Of a stretch of DNA of 56,337 nt, positions 24,569 through 32,069 are shown piece after piece (position 1 is the stretch's first letter; the number at the start of each line of letters is the position of its first letter). The notes beneath the pieces were generated by a model. It searched no databases and had not been told where the DNA came from. It was given only the letters and a program-made list of their open reading frames with translations. The stretch is from a virus, in the IMG/VR virus record IMGVR_UViG_3300033993_002821, positions 1 to 56,337 of that record. The stretch is one strand, 5' to 3'. The position numbers and the translations under genes are program-made.

Positions 24569-24844
24569 TCAGGGTTTGTCAGCTTCGGAGGCGTTCGCGG
24601 TGCCGCGAAAGGGCACGCTGACGGCGGGCGCATCTGGCAGGCTGGGCCCCTCGGGCACAGGGGGCGTCCCTGGCAGGTCAGGCTCGGCAATCAGGGCCAG
24701 CAGCTCCGTCGCCACCTTGAGCGACGTCTTGATTTCCTTGAGGTCGGTGGACGAGTAGATGCCGCCTGTCATCTGGCTGTTCGCTTCGGCGACGTGGCGC
24801 ATTGCAATACCGGCGATCCGGGGTGATGGAACGGAGTCGGGCAT
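24569..24844 (-). CDS. Hypothetical protein
   Basis: 91 residues from ATG 24844, preceded by AAGGAGG at 5-base spacing. Contains a helical middle (STDLKEIKTSLKVATELLALIAE) and a Pro-rich C-terminus. No motif recognised. Part of the leftward operon between the ACP and a small membrane protein. Confidence 0.55.
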   Translation of the reverse strand: MPDSVPSPRIAGIAMRHVAEANSQMTGGIYSSTDLKEIKTSLKVATELLALIAEPDLPGTPPVPEGPSLPDAPAVSVPFRGTANASEADKP

Positions 24845-24894
24845 GATGCCTCCTTGGTGGGTTGGGGACGGGGCCGGGAGGCCCCGCGCTGTGA

Positions 24895-24996
24895 TCAGGA
24901 AAGGAGGGCCGCCACCACGGCGGTCACAACGATGGCAGCGGCAATAATGGCAAGCGCCACCCATTCTCCGGCCGGGCCGATGGGGTCCTGGGGCAT
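24895..24996 (-). CDS. 33-residue membrane protein
   Basis: ATG 24996 overlaps the preceding stop (TGATG), giving translational coupling. Sequence: MPQDPIGPAGEW followed by a single membrane span (VALAIIAAAIVVTAVVAALL). Function unknown. Confidence 0.5.
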   Translation of the reverse strand: MPQDPIGPAGEWVALAIIAAAIVVTAVVAALLS

Positions 24997-25298
24997 CAGC
25001 GTCGCCCAGCGCCGACGCCGGGCAGGCCGCGCTGGCGGTGCCACTGCGCCTGCGGCATGCCGACGGGCATTTTCCGGGCGCGGCGGGCCGTCTGCCTGCG
25101 CACCTGCCGGGTGTCCGCCGCCTCGGGGGCCGCCGCAAGCCGCTTTGCCTGTGCGGCGCGCTGCGCCGCCTCCCGCGCGCGGGCGCGCTGGACGCCCGGC
25201 CTAGGCTTCGCCGATTTCGGCGAAGACCCGAAGGCCCCCGGATCGATCTTCATCATCCGGTTGAAGTTCCGGGCAAGACCGGCAAAGAACGCTTTCAT
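24996..25298 (-). CDS. Arg-rich hypothetical protein
   Basis: 100 residues, strongly basic. N-terminus is amphipathic (MKAFFAGLARNFNRMMKIDP); the rest is Arg/Ala/Gln-rich, with RAREAAQRAAQAKRLAAAPE. It may bind nucleic acid or membrane; no family recognised. Overlaps the upstream gene by four bases and the downstream start by one. Confidence 0.5.
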   Translation of the reverse strand: MKAFFAGLARNFNRMMKIDPGAFGSSPKSAKPRPGVQRARAREAAQRAAQAKRLAAAPEAADTRQVRRQTARRARKMPVGMPQAQWHRQRGLPGVGAGRR

Positions 25299-25642
25299 GC
25301 CGCGCCCCCGTCCCCGTCGCCGTCAACCTCGGCCTGCGGCTCTGCGCCGGGCAGCCGCTCGGCCGTTCCGGCGGGAACCGATCCGGCCTGCGTCGTGAAG
25401 CTGTGCAGCGTGCCCAGTGCCTCAAGCTGGCGTTTCAGATCGGCCACCCGTTCGGCCACCCGCGTCATGTGCCCGGGGTCGGTCATGTCGCTGAGAATCG
25501 CCGCGTTGACCGTCAGCCTCCCGCCCCGGATGGCCAGCGGCGTGGCCTTGCCGAAAATGAAGGGGCCAAGTTCGGCGCTGGCCGCAGGACCTGGGGTCCA
25601 GCTTGCGCCGATCTTGATGGCCTGTTCCGTCTTTCTGGTCAT
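25295..25642 (-). CDS. Hypothetical protein
   Basis: 115 residues. The N-terminal half appears ordered (KIGASWTPGPAASAELGPFI, then LAIRGGRLTVNAAI), followed by a helix (MTRVAERVADLKRQLEALGT) and an acidic Gly/Asp-rich tail. No recognised motif. Part of the leftward operon. Confidence 0.5.
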   Translation of the reverse strand: MTRKTEQAIKIGASWTPGPAASAELGPFIFGKATPLAIRGGRLTVNAAILSDMTDPGHMTRVAERVADLKRQLEALGTLHSFTTQAGSVPAGTAERLPGAEPQAEVDGDGDGGAA

Positions 25643-25672
25643 GATTTTCCTTTCTGGGGTGTGTCGCGCCGG

Positions 25673-26278
25673 TCAGGCGGCGGTTGGCCGGCTCTTGGCG
25701 TAGTGGACGGCGGGCGGGATCAGCCGCCCCAGCCGGATCACGTTCTGCAGGATCACCCGTGCGGCCTCGGCATCGGCCATGGCATCATGGGCAGCGGTGA
25801 TCGTGTGTCCGAAGAAGGCGGCGCTTTCGCGCAGGTTGGGGTAGCCGCGCTTGGCGGGCGTGAACCCGTCAACCTCTTTCATCGCCCGCTGGACGCAGGT
25901 CTGCAGGGTCCGATCGAACAGATCGGGCATTTGCGCGCGGCGCAGCTCGGCCCGCATCACCTTGCAGTCGAACTGCGCGTTGAAGGCGCAGATCGCAAAG
26001 CCCTGTTCGATGTAGCAGCTGTAGGCATCAAGGGCGGTCTTCACCGGCACGCCGTTGGCCTGCAGGAAGGCGTCCGTCAACCCGTTGATCCGCGCAGCCT
26101 CGGTGCCGTCCACGCTCCATCCGTCGGGACGGATGTAAAGTTTGTGCGCGGCACGCACGCCCCCCTCTTCGTCAGTCTGGATCATGGCAACGGAGCAAAG
26201 CCGGGGCTGGCCGTATCCGTCGGCGGGCTTTGAAAAGTCGAAAAGCCCATTCGTTTCGGTGTCGATTACCAGGTACAT
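25673..26278 (-). CDS. DnaQ-like 3'-5' exonuclease
   Basis: 201 residues from ATG 26278, chosen because AAAGGA is 6 bases upstream; longer in-frame versions lack this. DEDDh exonuclease motifs are present: LVIDTETNG (Exo I), CAFNAQFDCKVM (Exo II), and HDAMADAEAARVIL (Exo III, His and Asp). It degrades single-stranded or frayed 3' ends. Together with the YqaJ nuclease and annealing-like protein it forms a recombination set. Confidence 0.88.
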   Translation of the reverse strand: MYLVIDTETNGLFDFSKPADGYGQPRLCSVAMIQTDEEGGVRAAHKLYIRPDGWSVDGTEAARINGLTDAFLQANGVPVKTALDAYSCYIEQGFAICAFNAQFDCKVMRAELRRAQMPDLFDRTLQTCVQRAMKEVDGFTPAKRGYPNLRESAAFFGHTITAAHDAMADAEAARVILQNVIRLGRLIPPAVHYAKSRPTAA

Positions 26279-26339
26279 GCGCGGTCCTTTCATGGCGGCG
26301 CGGGTGAAAAAATCGGGGACAGGACAGGGGCGGCGCGGG

Positions 26340-27119
26340 TCAGCCCCGGAAGGTCGCTTTCGTGGAAAGGGCAAATGTGACGCCGGGCCAGGACGCGGCG
26401 TTCTTCTGAATCTTCACCATGCTGTTCAGGGCGGCCTCGACCGCGTCCCTTTTGAGGTATGGCCCGAGCACGCCCAGCGGTCCGATGGCCGCAATGTAAT
26501 CGTCGATCCGGGCGGTCCAGGTTTCGCGTGCGTCCCCGGAAATGCCGTTGCCGCGCACCGCCGCCAGTTCGGATGTGGACGCCGCTGCAACCCCGGCGGC
26601 GTGGTCGGCCTGTGCTTCCAGCTGCTCTGCCCGCGCCTCGGCCCGCCCGGCGGCTTCCGGGGTCTTTGCGGCTTCGGCCTTTTCGCGCTCTCTGTCGGCC
26701 CGTTCGCGCGCCTCCTGCTTTTCACGCTGGGCCTTGGCCCGCGCCTCGGCGGCCTGACGGCGCATGAACTCGTCGGCGGCGCGCTGCAGAGGTTCGGTCG
26801 CGTCGTCCAGCGCGGCACCGAAGCCTTTGAAAAAGGCGTCCAGCCGGCGCTTGCCGTCCAGCAGCGGGCGTCCTTCGGTTTCCCGCTCGGCCTCGATTTC
26901 CTTGAACAGGGCGCGGCATTCGACGATGTAGGTGCCGACGGCGATCTGCTGAGCCTCGGTATCGACCCTGGCGGGCAGCGTCCTGCCCCGCGCCACCAAG
27001 GCCTCGACGCGGGCGGCCAGATCGGCAAAGTCGGCCTCAAGCACGGTTTGAATCGGGGCCTTGTTCTGGCCGAAAATCTGATCGACCACGTGGGTCCGGG
27101 TCGCGGTAACAGCGTTCAT
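26340..27119 (-). CDS. Coiled-coil protein of the recombination operon
   Basis: 259 residues. N-terminal part (FGQNKAPIQTVLEADFADLA, then VDTEAQQIAVGTYIVECRAL) is conserved in phages beside YqaJ genes. Residues about 118-180 form a long charged coiled coil (EARAKAQREKQEARERADRE). The C-terminus (DDYIAAIGPLGVLGPYLKRD, ASWPGVTFALSTKATFRG) looks globular. Function unknown; a partner of the exonuclease or annealing protein is possible. Confidence 0.6.
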   Translation of the reverse strand: MNAVTATRTHVVDQIFGQNKAPIQTVLEADFADLAARVEALVARGRTLPARVDTEAQQIAVGTYIVECRALFKEIEAERETEGRPLLDGKRRLDAFFKGFGAALDDATEPLQRAADEFMRRQAAEARAKAQREKQEARERADREREKAEAAKTPEAAGRAEARAEQLEAQADHAAGVAAASTSELAAVRGNGISGDARETWTARIDDYIAAIGPLGVLGPYLKRDAVEAALNSMVKIQKNAASWPGVTFALSTKATFRG

Positions 27120-27134
27120 CTGCGGTTTCTCCTG

Positions 27135-28067
27135 TCAGGGGGTTCTGGGGTAGGTCAGCGCGCGGCAGACAGACGGCGGCGTGGTGGTGGCGGCCCGGCG
27201 GCGCGTGCGCCATTCGATCTTCCAGCCGCCCGCAATGTGGGCGACCGTGGCCACCCCCATTTTCGATTTGACCTCGGCGTCCACTGCCGCGATCCGCGCC
27301 TCGGCGGCGCGCTTGGCCTCGGTCGCCTCTTGCCGGGCAGCCAGCAGTTCGGGGATGCGGTTGTCGCCGGTCAGGTCAACCTCTTCGCCGTCATCGTGCC
27401 AAGGATAGAGGCGGTCCAGCAGGCGCGCGTCGCGGGCGTAATCCGGCACCGGTTCGCGGTCTTCGGCGATCATCTGCCAGAACGCTGCGGTGCGGTCCCG
27501 GATGGCGTCGATCACGCCGGGCACCAGCGGCACCTCGATCAGCGGCATGTCGATGCCGTGGCCGATCACCAGCGGGGCCACCATCGCAAACTGCGCGCCC
27601 ACAAGATGCGCCTCAAGCGTGGCCTGCAGCGCGATCCACAGCGGAACCTCGGGCTCGCCGTCCGCGTCCAGCCATTTGCGGCGGTAGGCCGATTGTTCGA
27701 CCGATTTGATCTGGACAACCCCGCGCCCCCGCTCGGGCGTGTCAACGATGACGTCCGGCGTTGCCCCCAGCCGGGCGTCCGGGTCGCGGTAATAGGTGTT
27801 GGCCCCGGCGTTGTAGGTCACCGTCCAATGCGGCATGTCCTGGCGGATCAGCTGCACCGCCACAGGTTCCAGAAGCCGCCCCCGGCGCATGGCCGGGCTG
27901 TCCTCGACCGAGGTTGGCAGCCGGCCTGTCTTGAGCGCCCAGAGTTCGTACTGCGTCATGTATTCATGAGCGTTGAAGAGCGCGCCGACGGTCGAGGCGG
28001 TCACGTCCTGCCCGCGCGCGCGCATCCACGCGGCGCGGTCGCGCGGGGTGATGACCTCGACGGTCAT
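27135..28067 (-). CDS. YqaJ-type viral recombinase exonuclease
   Basis: 310 residues. PD-(D/E)XK exonuclease related to lambda Exo: VTASTVGALFN, MRRGRLLEPVAVQLI, LGATPDVIVD and VVQIKSVEQ supply the expected Glu, Asp and Gln-x-Lys active-site residues. The C-terminal part (TEAKRAAEARIAAVDAEVKS) is helical. It makes 3' overhangs from double-stranded DNA for annealing. Start overlaps the upstream stop (ATGA). Confidence 0.88.
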   Translation of the reverse strand: MTVEVITPRDRAAWMRARGQDVTASTVGALFNAHEYMTQYELWALKTGRLPTSVEDSPAMRRGRLLEPVAVQLIRQDMPHWTVTYNAGANTYYRDPDARLGATPDVIVDTPERGRGVVQIKSVEQSAYRRKWLDADGEPEVPLWIALQATLEAHLVGAQFAMVAPLVIGHGIDMPLIEVPLVPGVIDAIRDRTAAFWQMIAEDREPVPDYARDARLLDRLYPWHDDGEEVDLTGDNRIPELLAARQEATEAKRAAEARIAAVDAEVKSKMGVATVAHIAGGWKIEWRTRRRAATTTPPSVCRALTYPRTP

Positions 28068-28420
28068 GCCAGCCCGCCCATGATGACAAACTCCCGGCTT
28101 TCGCCGTCCAGCAGATCACCATCGGGCGGAAAGGCCATCATGTCGGCATCGACCGGGTGGAGCGTGATCCGTTCGCGCCGGTCATGGTCATCGCCCAGCA
28201 GGTCGATCCGCACATCGACAGCAATGCCCTGCGGCGACACCAGCCGCTTGATCAGCGGCACCGAACACTGGTTGACGCTGTTGCTGTAGGTCACGATGGC
28301 CTTGCCGACCCCGTCATCCCGGATCGTGATTTCATCCGGCGGGGTGCAAGCGCTGCCGCCATAAGACTGGGCAAGGGCGGGGGCCGCAACGATTGCCGCA
28401 AGAAGGGCGCGGCGGATCAT
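28064..28420 (-). CDS. Secreted hypothetical protein
   Basis: 118 residues with a clear signal peptide (MIRRALLAAIVAAPALAQS). The mature part has two Cys (SACTPPDE, NQCSVPL) that may form a disulfide and is predicted beta-rich. Periplasmic location is inferred. Placement of an exported protein in an early operon is unusual; interference with superinfection is one possibility. Confidence 0.6.
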   Translation of the reverse strand: MIRRALLAAIVAAPALAQSYGGSACTPPDEITIRDDGVGKAIVTYSNSVNQCSVPLIKRLVSPQGIAVDVRIDLLGDDHDRRERITLHPVDADMMAFPPDGDLLDGESREFVIMGGLA

Positions 28421-28725
28421 GACAGCCCCCCCGCGCGGCGGGCCGCGTCTGTCCGGGCTTCCAGCCGAAGGTAGTCCAGCCTGTCGCGCAACTGCTGCTC
28501 TTCCCGGGCGGTGGCATGGGCAAAGCTGCAGATGCGGTCGGCCAGATCGTAAAGCTGTTCCGAGGTCAGCTTGTGGCCCTGCTTGGGGGCCGCAAGGCGC
28601 ATCAGGACAGCCGTGGCAACCAGACGCGCGGGAACCTCGTCAAGCTTTTCAGCTGCGGCTGTGACGGCATCAAGCGGGTGAGGCCGGGGGGGTGGCAGGG
28701 CACGGCGGCGGAAGAGGCGCAGCAT
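28417..28725 (-). CDS. Hypothetical helical protein
   Basis: 102 residues. Basic N-terminus (LRLFRRRALPPPRPHPL), then helices (AVTAAAEKLDEVPARLVATA, ADRICSFAHATAREEQQLRD). No recognised motif. Four-base overlap with the following gene and close coupling to the one before. Confidence 0.5.
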   Translation of the reverse strand: MLRLFRRRALPPPRPHPLDAVTAAAEKLDEVPARLVATAVLMRLAAPKQGHKLTSEQLYDLADRICSFAHATAREEQQLRDRLDYLRLEARTDAARRAGGLS

Positions 28726-28899
28726 TCAGCAGCCCTCCGCCGTGCAGGGGTGCAGCGCCGCGTGGGTGGCCCGCGTGACGGCGTTGTCAAGGAGGCGGGC
28801 AAAACAGACCGCCGCTGCCAGCGAAAAGATCAAAAGGGCACAGTTCCGCAGGCGAAGGCCGGTCGGTGCCGGGCGGGATTTGTGGCGGATGGCTGTCAT
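28726..28899 (-). CDS. 57-residue membrane protein
   Basis: Start at 28899 overlaps the upstream gene. A basic N-terminus (MTAIRHKSRPAPTGLRLRN) leads into one hydrophobic span (CALLIFSLAAAVCFARLL) and a Cys-ending tail (HPCTAEGC). Small inner-membrane protein of unknown role. Confidence 0.5.
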   Translation of the reverse strand: MTAIRHKSRPAPTGLRLRNCALLIFSLAAAVCFARLLDNAVTRATHAALHPCTAEGC

Positions 28900-29132
28900 G
28901 CGCCGGTCTCCATCTTTCTGACTTCGGTCAAGGATTCAGTCGCGGCGCTGATGGCGCGGGGCAAAAGCAGCCCGACGCTGTTCTCGCCAAATCCCTGCTG
29001 CAGCAGGGCCGCGCGGCAGAGGTCGCAGCTGCCAAGGTTGGCGCGGTTGATCAGAAGCGCCGAGGCCATTTGACCGACAAGAACGGCATGAACGGCGGCG
29101 CGAAGCGGGGCGGGGGCAGGGATAATCTTCAC
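28896..29132 (-). CDS. Hypothetical protein with GTG start
   Basis: 78 residues from GTG 29132 with GGAGA 6 bases upstream; a longer frame up to 29315 would run into the operator region. Starts VKIIPAPAPLRAAVHAVLV and has NLGSCDLCRAALLQQGFGE, whose C-x-x-C could bind metal. Coupled to the upstream small gene by a GTGA overlap. Function unknown. Confidence 0.5.
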   Translation of the reverse strand: MKIIPAPAPLRAAVHAVLVGQMASALLINRANLGSCDLCRAALLQQGFGENSVGLLLPRAISAATESLTEVRKMETGA

Positions 29133-29245
29133 TCGGTTTCTCCGGTTGCAAAAAGAACCGAGCTTGCGGATCGCGTTGACGATTTCAACCGCAGAGGGTG
29201 GCCGCAGCAGGTGCAGCCCTGACCGCCGTTCGAAATTCCGCACAT
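29129..29245 (-). CDS. 38-residue Cys-rich peptide, first gene of the leftward operon
   Basis: Possible gene MCGISNGGQGCTCCGHPLR..., ending in a TGA shared with the next GTG (GTGA). A GGGGGG purine run lies upstream. The C-x-C-C-x-H cluster could bind metal. Short length makes it uncertain, but it fills the gap after the promoter region. Confidence 0.4.
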   Translation of the reverse strand: MCGISNGGQGCTCCGHPLRLKSSTRSASSVLFATGETE

Positions 29246-29296
29246 TGTTGCCCCCCTTGAATCGCTCAACCCGTGGCCCGCAAAGCAGCAGTTGAT

Positions 29297-29355
29297 GTTG
29301 GGCATAATCCAACAATTTGCGCCGCGCAAGGGGTTTTATCCAACAAAAGTTGGAT
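29297..29355. promoter_or_regulatory. Operator region of the leftward operon
   Basis: 29297-29313 is GTTGGGCATAATCCAAC (13 of 17 match to the perfect palindrome). 29338-29355 is an inverted pair of half-sites, ATCCAAC AAAA GTTGGAT. Both lie upstream of the first leftward gene. A promoter is expected here, but no convincing -35/-10 pair is assigned. Confidence 0.6.
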
Positions 29356-29440
29356 GCGGTCCTGACGGGGGGGCATGTCGCGCGTGCGTGTGACGCCTGC
29401 GTGATTCGCGCGCGCGGGGTTTAGAAACAATCTATGTAAA

Positions 29441-29469
29441 GGGGGCAGACGCTTACCGCGTCTGCCCCC
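29441..29469 (-). terminator. Hairpin terminator after the repressor gene
   Basis: GGGGGCAGACGC (29441-29452), 5-base loop, exact complement (29458-29469). On the minus strand it is followed by TTTACATAG. It starts 26 bases after the repressor stop and is probably its transcription end. Confidence 0.7.
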
Positions 29470-29495
29470 GATTCAGGTGGATTTGTAGATCAGGA

Positions 29496-30110
29496 TTACA
29501 TGGTTCTGAGCTGCATGATCACCGGGCCAATCACTTCCGCGCGCGCGGTTTCGATCACCCCCGAGGGCAGATAAAGGGTTTCTCCATCAAACCGGCGGGC
29601 CGTGTATTCGATGTCGCCGCCCGGCTTCCGGCGGCGGACCACGACGATATCGCCCAGCCTAGGCGCGACTCCGGACACGCAAACCAGCACCGATGCGTCC
29701 TGGACCTGCAGGGCCTCGGCATGCGCGCCGATGACCAGAAACGCGTGCTGCTGATCAACGGGATAGCGGCTGTGCACGGGAATAGACGCGGGAAAGGGCA
29801 GCGGCGGTTGAACGTCACGCCAAGCGCCTTCTTCGCACACCCCTTCGATCTGAACCAGCGCGGCAGGCGTCTGAGGCGGCCCTGCCGCAAGGGCATCGAC
29901 TGTCGTTTGCAGGACCCGGGCGATGACAGGCATGTTGCGCTGCGACACCGCGTCTTTCTTTCCGCTGACAAATTCGTAAAGGTAGGTCGGGTTCAGGCCT
30001 TCGGCTTTCAGGCGATCCCGAACGACCGCCGATGACGGCTTCCATCCGAGAGCTTCAAGACGCGCGACGACGCGGTCGCGAACAGGGTTCTTCAGCACCA
30101 CAATCCTCAA
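29496..30110 (-). CDS. LexA/CI-like repressor with degenerate S24 domain
   Basis: 204 residues. The N-terminal 75 residues have an HTH (VVRDRLKAEGLNPTYLYEFV, then GKKDAVSQRNMPVIARVLQT). The C-terminal part keeps the S24/LexA fold layout (AFLVIGAHAEALQV, LGDIVVVRRR). The usual GDSM containing the nucleophile reads GAHA (residues 128-131), and the usual VKR around the catalytic Lys reads TARR (170-173). Self-cleavage therefore looks unlikely. It is flanked by palindromic operators on its 5' side and probably maintains lysogeny by binding them. Confidence 0.82.
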   Translation of the reverse strand: MRIVVLKNPVRDRVVARLEALGWKPSSAVVRDRLKAEGLNPTYLYEFVSGKKDAVSQRNMPVIARVLQTTVDALAAGPPQTPAALVQIEGVCEEGAWRDVQPPLPFPASIPVHSRYPVDQQHAFLVIGAHAEALQVQDASVLVCVSGVAPRLGDIVVVRRRKPGGDIEYTARRFDGETLYLPSGVIETARAEVIGPVIMQLRTM

Positions 30111-30157
30111 TCATCCAGCGACAAGCCTTTGCTTGTCAAAAACAGAATACGTTAACC

Positions 30158-30215
30158 GTAGGGAAAAATCCAACATTCATTTCCCTGCCCTCTTGCATAT
30201 TGGATTAAATCCAAA
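30158..30215. promoter_or_regulatory. Central divergent operators between repressor and rightward genes
   Basis: 30199-30215 is ATTGGATTAAATCCAAA (15 of 17 match); 30158-30174 is GTAGGGAAAAATCCAAC (13 of 17). The strong site is 15 bases before the rightward start codon. The arrangement is that of a lambda-like control region. The surrounding sequence is AT-richer than the genome around it. Confidence 0.75.
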
Positions 30216-30229
30216 TAGCCATTGTCGGC

Positions 30230-30601
30230 ATGGCACATGAGCAACACCCAAGACCGCTTGTCGAAACCGTGCGCGAACACATCGCGGCGATCTTTGCGGC
30301 ATACACGGCGGCAACCGGCACTCCACCCAGCGTTGCGTCAAAGCTGGTCTGTGGCGATCCGAAATTTCCGAAGTCCTATCTGCAGTTCAACATCTCGGTT
30401 GGGACTTATGACCGGTTCGTTTCCCGGTTCTCCGCCTGCTGGCCCGAGTGGGCCGACTGGCCCGCCGCAGTGCCGCGTCAGGCCCCGGCGCAGATCGGGG
30501 CCGCCGAACTGGACGCGATCCGCGCCCGGCAGCAGCGTGTTGCCCCGCCCCCTGTTCCGGGCCAGTGGCCCGCCGACATCCCCCAACCCAACGGCGCGTG
30601 A
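30230..30601 (+). CDS. First rightward gene, probable regulator
   Basis: 123 residues. Divergent from the repressor and adjacent to its strong operator, the position of cro. Sequence PLVETVREHIAAIFAAYTAA, SVASKLVCGDPKFPKSYLQF, TYDRFVSRFSACWPEWADWP resembles short proteins found at this place in related phages, whose end also reads WPE-x-x-x-WP. A HTH-like fold is possible. Role inferred from position. Confidence 0.5.
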   Translation: MAHEQHPRPLVETVREHIAAIFAAYTAATGTPPSVASKLVCGDPKFPKSYLQFNISVGTYDRFVSRFSACWPEWADWPAAVPRQAPAQIGAAELDAIRARQQRVAPPPVPGQWPADIPQPNGA

Positions 30602-30621
30602 GCGCCCGCATCGGAGGCAGC

Positions 30622-31041
30622 ATGGCCGACAAACTCAAGGCATCAAAAACCACACCCGAAAAGGGTGCGTCGCGGCTGGACGTGACCGCCCTGAAGCGGT
30701 GCATCGCCGAGATCAACAAACACAAGGAAAAGGCGTCGGAATACACCGGGCTGTCCGGGCAGGCGACGAAGACCGCCGTGGAAAACTACGGCTTCAACCG
30801 CAAGGCCCTGACCTTTGTGTCGGGCCTGCTGAAAAAGGAGCCGTCCGAGCAGCTTGAGGTGCTGGGCAGCATCATCAGCATGGCCGAAGCCCTGGGCATG
30901 TTTAAGCAGATGGACATGTACAACGACGCGATTGCGGCCATGCAGGCGGTGATCGATCAATCGACTGCGGGCGCGGCCCCGGCGCGTCCCGCCGGGGCGG
31001 CCACCGTTGCGGCGCTGGCCGCCGGTGCCCCGGTAAACTGA
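30622..31041 (+). CDS. Small helical protein, possibly DUF2312/GapR-like
   Basis: 139 residues from ATG 30622 (GGAGG upstream). Layout: helix with INKHKEKASEYTGLSG, then AVENYGFNRKALTFVSGLLK and MAEALGMFKQMDMY. This resembles the helix order of DUF2312/GapR DNA-binding proteins (a GFD-x-KALR motif then an ALGM helix), but the match is not strong. The C-terminus is Ala/Pro-rich. A DNA-binding role is tentative. Confidence 0.42.
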   Translation: MADKLKASKTTPEKGASRLDVTALKRCIAEINKHKEKASEYTGLSGQATKTAVENYGFNRKALTFVSGLLKKEPSEQLEVLGSIISMAEALGMFKQMDMYNDAIAAMQAVIDQSTAGAAPARPAGAATVAALAAGAPVN

Positions 31042-31115
31042 ACCCTGTCGGCCCCGCCGGGCATTGGGCGAGCGGGCCGACGGCAGAGGCGGCCTTTACA
31101 GGGGCCGCTTCGGAC

Positions 31116-31150
31116 GGGGGGAAGGGGTCCGCGCCCCTCCCCCCTTTCTT
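31116..31150 (+). terminator. Terminator-like hairpin
   Basis: GGGGGG-aa-GGGG (31116-31127) can pair with CCCC-t-CCCCCC (31134-31144), followed by TTTCTT. It lies in the 137-base gap 31042-31178. It may attenuate early rightward transcription. Two smaller GC stems lie just upstream. Confidence 0.55.
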
Positions 31151-31178
31151 CCCCGACACATGATGATTGAGGTGTTGC

Positions 31179-31490
31179 ATGTTCTGTCAGGTTTCCATCC
31201 GGGTGAACAACGGGGGCGCGCCGCGCGACGTGTGGTTCGCCGCCTGGACCGAAAATCCCACTTTGTCTGACCTCTTGCGCGAGATCCGCGAAGAGGGCGA
31301 TTGCCATCTGATCCGCTACGACACCCGCCCGGTGCAAGGCCGCCTGCGGGAGGTGACCGGCACATCCGAGACGATTCAAAGCCGGGAGTCGATCGTCAGC
31401 GTTTCCGAAATGCAGTTCGATCTGGTTGACCGCGCCGGGACCGTGCTGTTCGCCCGCGCCGTGCAGCCCGGCGCGGCGGACCGGCCATGA
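31179..31490 (+). CDS. Hypothetical protein
   Basis: 103 residues from ATG 31179 with TGAGGT upstream. Sequence FCQVSIRVNNGGAPRDVWFA, then DLLREIREEGDCHLIRYD and SIVSVSEMQFDLVDRAG. Mixed alpha/beta, no recognised motif. Its stop overlaps the RuvC-like start. Confidence 0.55.
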   Translation: MFCQVSIRVNNGGAPRDVWFAAWTENPTLSDLLREIREEGDCHLIRYDTRPVQGRLREVTGTSETIQSRESIVSVSEMQFDLVDRAGTVLFARAVQPGAADRP

Positions 31491-32011
31491 GCGGATCGGT
31501 CCTGTTTCTGGACCTTGCCACCCGCACCGGCTGGTGCGAGGGCGTGCCCGGCGAGACGCCCACCAGCGGCACGTTGCGGCTTGCGCCGGCCGGGTCTTCG
31601 CCAGCGGCGGTCTTTGGCGGGCTGGTGGCCTTTCTGGGCACGCGCCTGACCGCACTGCGCTACCGGGCTGTGGCCTATGAGGCCCCGATGGACCCGCGCC
31701 ACATGAAGACGAACATCAACACCGCGCGCGTGCTGCTGGGCATGCCTGCAATCGTCGAAGGTCTTGCGTACCAGACCGGCCATCACCGGCTGTTCGAGGC
31801 GAATGTCCATGACGTGCGCAAGCATCTGCTGGGCTACCGCCCGCAGGCCGGAGAGGCCAAGCGCGTGGTGATGGGGGCGCTGCGGCAGCTGGGCTTTGAT
31901 CCGCGCGACGACAACGAGGGCGATGCCATTGCCGGCTGGCTTTATGCCTGCGCGGTGCTTTCGCCGGGCACCGCAGCCGCCTCGACGCCGCTGATCGGGC
32001 GCAGGACGTGA
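31487..32011 (+). CDS. RuvC-like Holliday junction resolvase
   Basis: 174 residues, normal for RuvC (about 170). RNase H-like fold with the acidic residues in place: VLFLDLATRTGW (Asp9), VAYEAPM (Glu65) and DDNEGDAIAGWLYAC (Asp near 142). It resolves branched recombination or replication intermediates, fitting the recombination and packaging needs of the phage. Overlaps the previous gene by four bases. Confidence 0.8.
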   Translation: MSGSVLFLDLATRTGWCEGVPGETPTSGTLRLAPAGSSPAAVFGGLVAFLGTRLTALRYRAVAYEAPMDPRHMKTNINTARVLLGMPAIVEGLAYQTGHHRLFEANVHDVRKHLLGYRPQAGEAKRVVMGALRQLGFDPRDDNEGDAIAGWLYACAVLSPGTAAASTPLIGRRT

Positions 32012-32069
32012 CCGCCGGTCGGCGGGCCTGCGCCCGCCGCCGCACGCAGACGGATTGAAGGGGGCACCC

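Noticed and set aside
26142-28289. 715-codon plus-strand frame opposite the recombination genes
   Set aside because: Covers recognised minus-strand nuclease and coiled-coil genes; composition is that of an antisense shadow.
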